Assembly (NCBI RefSeq): GCF_012641745.1
Contig: NZ_WEHZ01000007.1
Location: forward strand, 1-64,000
Reading direction: 5' to 3'
DNA length: 64,000 nucleotides
Source: Pseudoalteromonas peptidolytica
Lineage (GTDB): Bacteria; Pseudomonadota; Gammaproteobacteria; Enterobacterales; Alteromonadaceae
The notes beneath the pieces were generated by a model. That model was not told the origin of the DNA, ran no database searches, and worked only from the letters and a program-made list of their open reading frames with translations. Of this stretch, positions 63,658 to 64,000 are shown piece by piece. A program made the translations under genes and the position numbers. Position 1 is the stretch's first letter; the number at the start of each line of letters is the position of its first letter.

Positions 63658-64000
63658 TTATTGCCTGTTAGTTCGCACGGCATAAGGCGTCTTATTTTGC
63701 TCGTTTGAGCGGTATGGATTGATGTCCAATCCGCCACGGCGAGTATAGCGCGCATATACCGAGAGTTTCTCAGGATTAAATGTGCGCCACAGCTCGCAGT
63801 AAATACGCTCTACGCATTGCTCATGAAACTCGTTATGATCACGAAACGAAATCAGATACTTAAGTAACGCGGCCTTATCAATTTGCTTGCCCTGATAACT
63901 AATGACGATACTCGCCCAATCAGGTTGTGAAGTGATTAAGCAATTTGATTTGAGCAAGTGACTGTGAAGCGTCTCTTGCACTACTTTATCAGACGCTAAT
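63658..64000 (-). CDS. queF: NADPH-dependent 7-cyano-7-deazaguanine reductase QueF, C-terminal part
   Basis: The reading frame is open to the window edge, so the gene is partial (about 114 C-terminal residues). It reads [19 protein letters not shown], then [16 protein letters not shown] and the closing [15 protein letters not shown]. This matches the C-terminal domain of the bimodular QueF of E. coli, which reduces preQ0 to preQ1 in queuosine synthesis. The [12 protein letters not shown] segment carries the active-site Glu and His. The catalytic cysteine lies in the missing part. Confidence 0.93.
   Translation of the reverse strand, partial: LASDKVVQETLHSHLLKSNCLITSQPDWASIVISYQGKQIDKAALLKYLISFRDHNEFHEQCVERIYCELWRTFNPEKLSVYARYTRRGGLDINPYRSNEQNKTPYAVRTNRQ

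Overview
The window looks like chromosome of a marine gammaproteobacterium of the Alteromonadales, most likely Pseudoalteromonas or a close relative. This rests on the AT-rich base composition judged by eye, three TonB-dependent receptors, two chemoreceptors, a RadD, RraB, CmoM, MetR, PyrC and QueF set of gammaproteobacterial type, and a short intergenic repeat family beginning TACCAATT. No species can be named from the sequence alone. No rRNA, tRNA, CRISPR array, phage or complete insertion sequence was seen.

Layout. 1-900: an unrecognised gene followed by an attC-like folded sequence and an end of the repeat. 925-5690: a CadC-type membrane regulator divergent from a serine hydrolase, then a chemoreceptor. 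6308-9556: periplasmic rhodanese, a ParD-like/methionine aminopeptidase pair, the tRNA methyltransferase CmoM and a Nif3-family protein. 9684-13881: an RND efflux permease and adaptor operon. 14173-15498: a protein with an internal duplication, convergent with a secreted NPP1/NLP-family protein. 15599-20407: a tight six-gene operon read leftward (dinG, TSUP permease, priC, HDAC-family amidohydrolase, ComFB, ybaM), divergent from polB.

23268-30240: two large paralogous TonB-dependent receptors, each behind a nearly identical promoter and each ending in a strong terminator, with a small lipoprotein between them. 30324-36398: HrpB-like helicase, MtfA peptidase, DeaD helicase, GrxA, PpiC. 36459-40919: a third TonB receptor, a TlpA-like thioredoxin and an OlsF-like two-domain acyltransferase. 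41035-48463: GhrA-like reductase, a 43-residue membrane protein, SmrA, a phosphatase/lipid-kinase fusion, a second chemoreceptor, an unknown Lys/Ala-rich protein and a YdcF/ElyC protein. 48645-53900: metR with a MetJ-type operator, a GAF-GAF-GGDEF-EAL protein, pyrC and an H-NS-like protein. 53979-63550: radD, rraB, then a rightward operon of tamA, tamB, a solute-binding protein and a periplasmic cyclophilin. The window closes inside queF.

Most genes are housekeeping or envelope functions. Outer-membrane themes recur: TamA/TamB and periplasmic folding enzymes would support assembly of the TonB receptors, OlsF and the lipid kinase alter membrane lipids, and chemoreceptors and a c-di-GMP enzyme handle sensing. 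The least ordinary items are the attC-like site, the repeat family whose end supplies the stop of cmoM, the NLP gene and its duplicated-domain neighbour, the ParD-like/MetAP pair, and radD without a conventional start at the homologous position.
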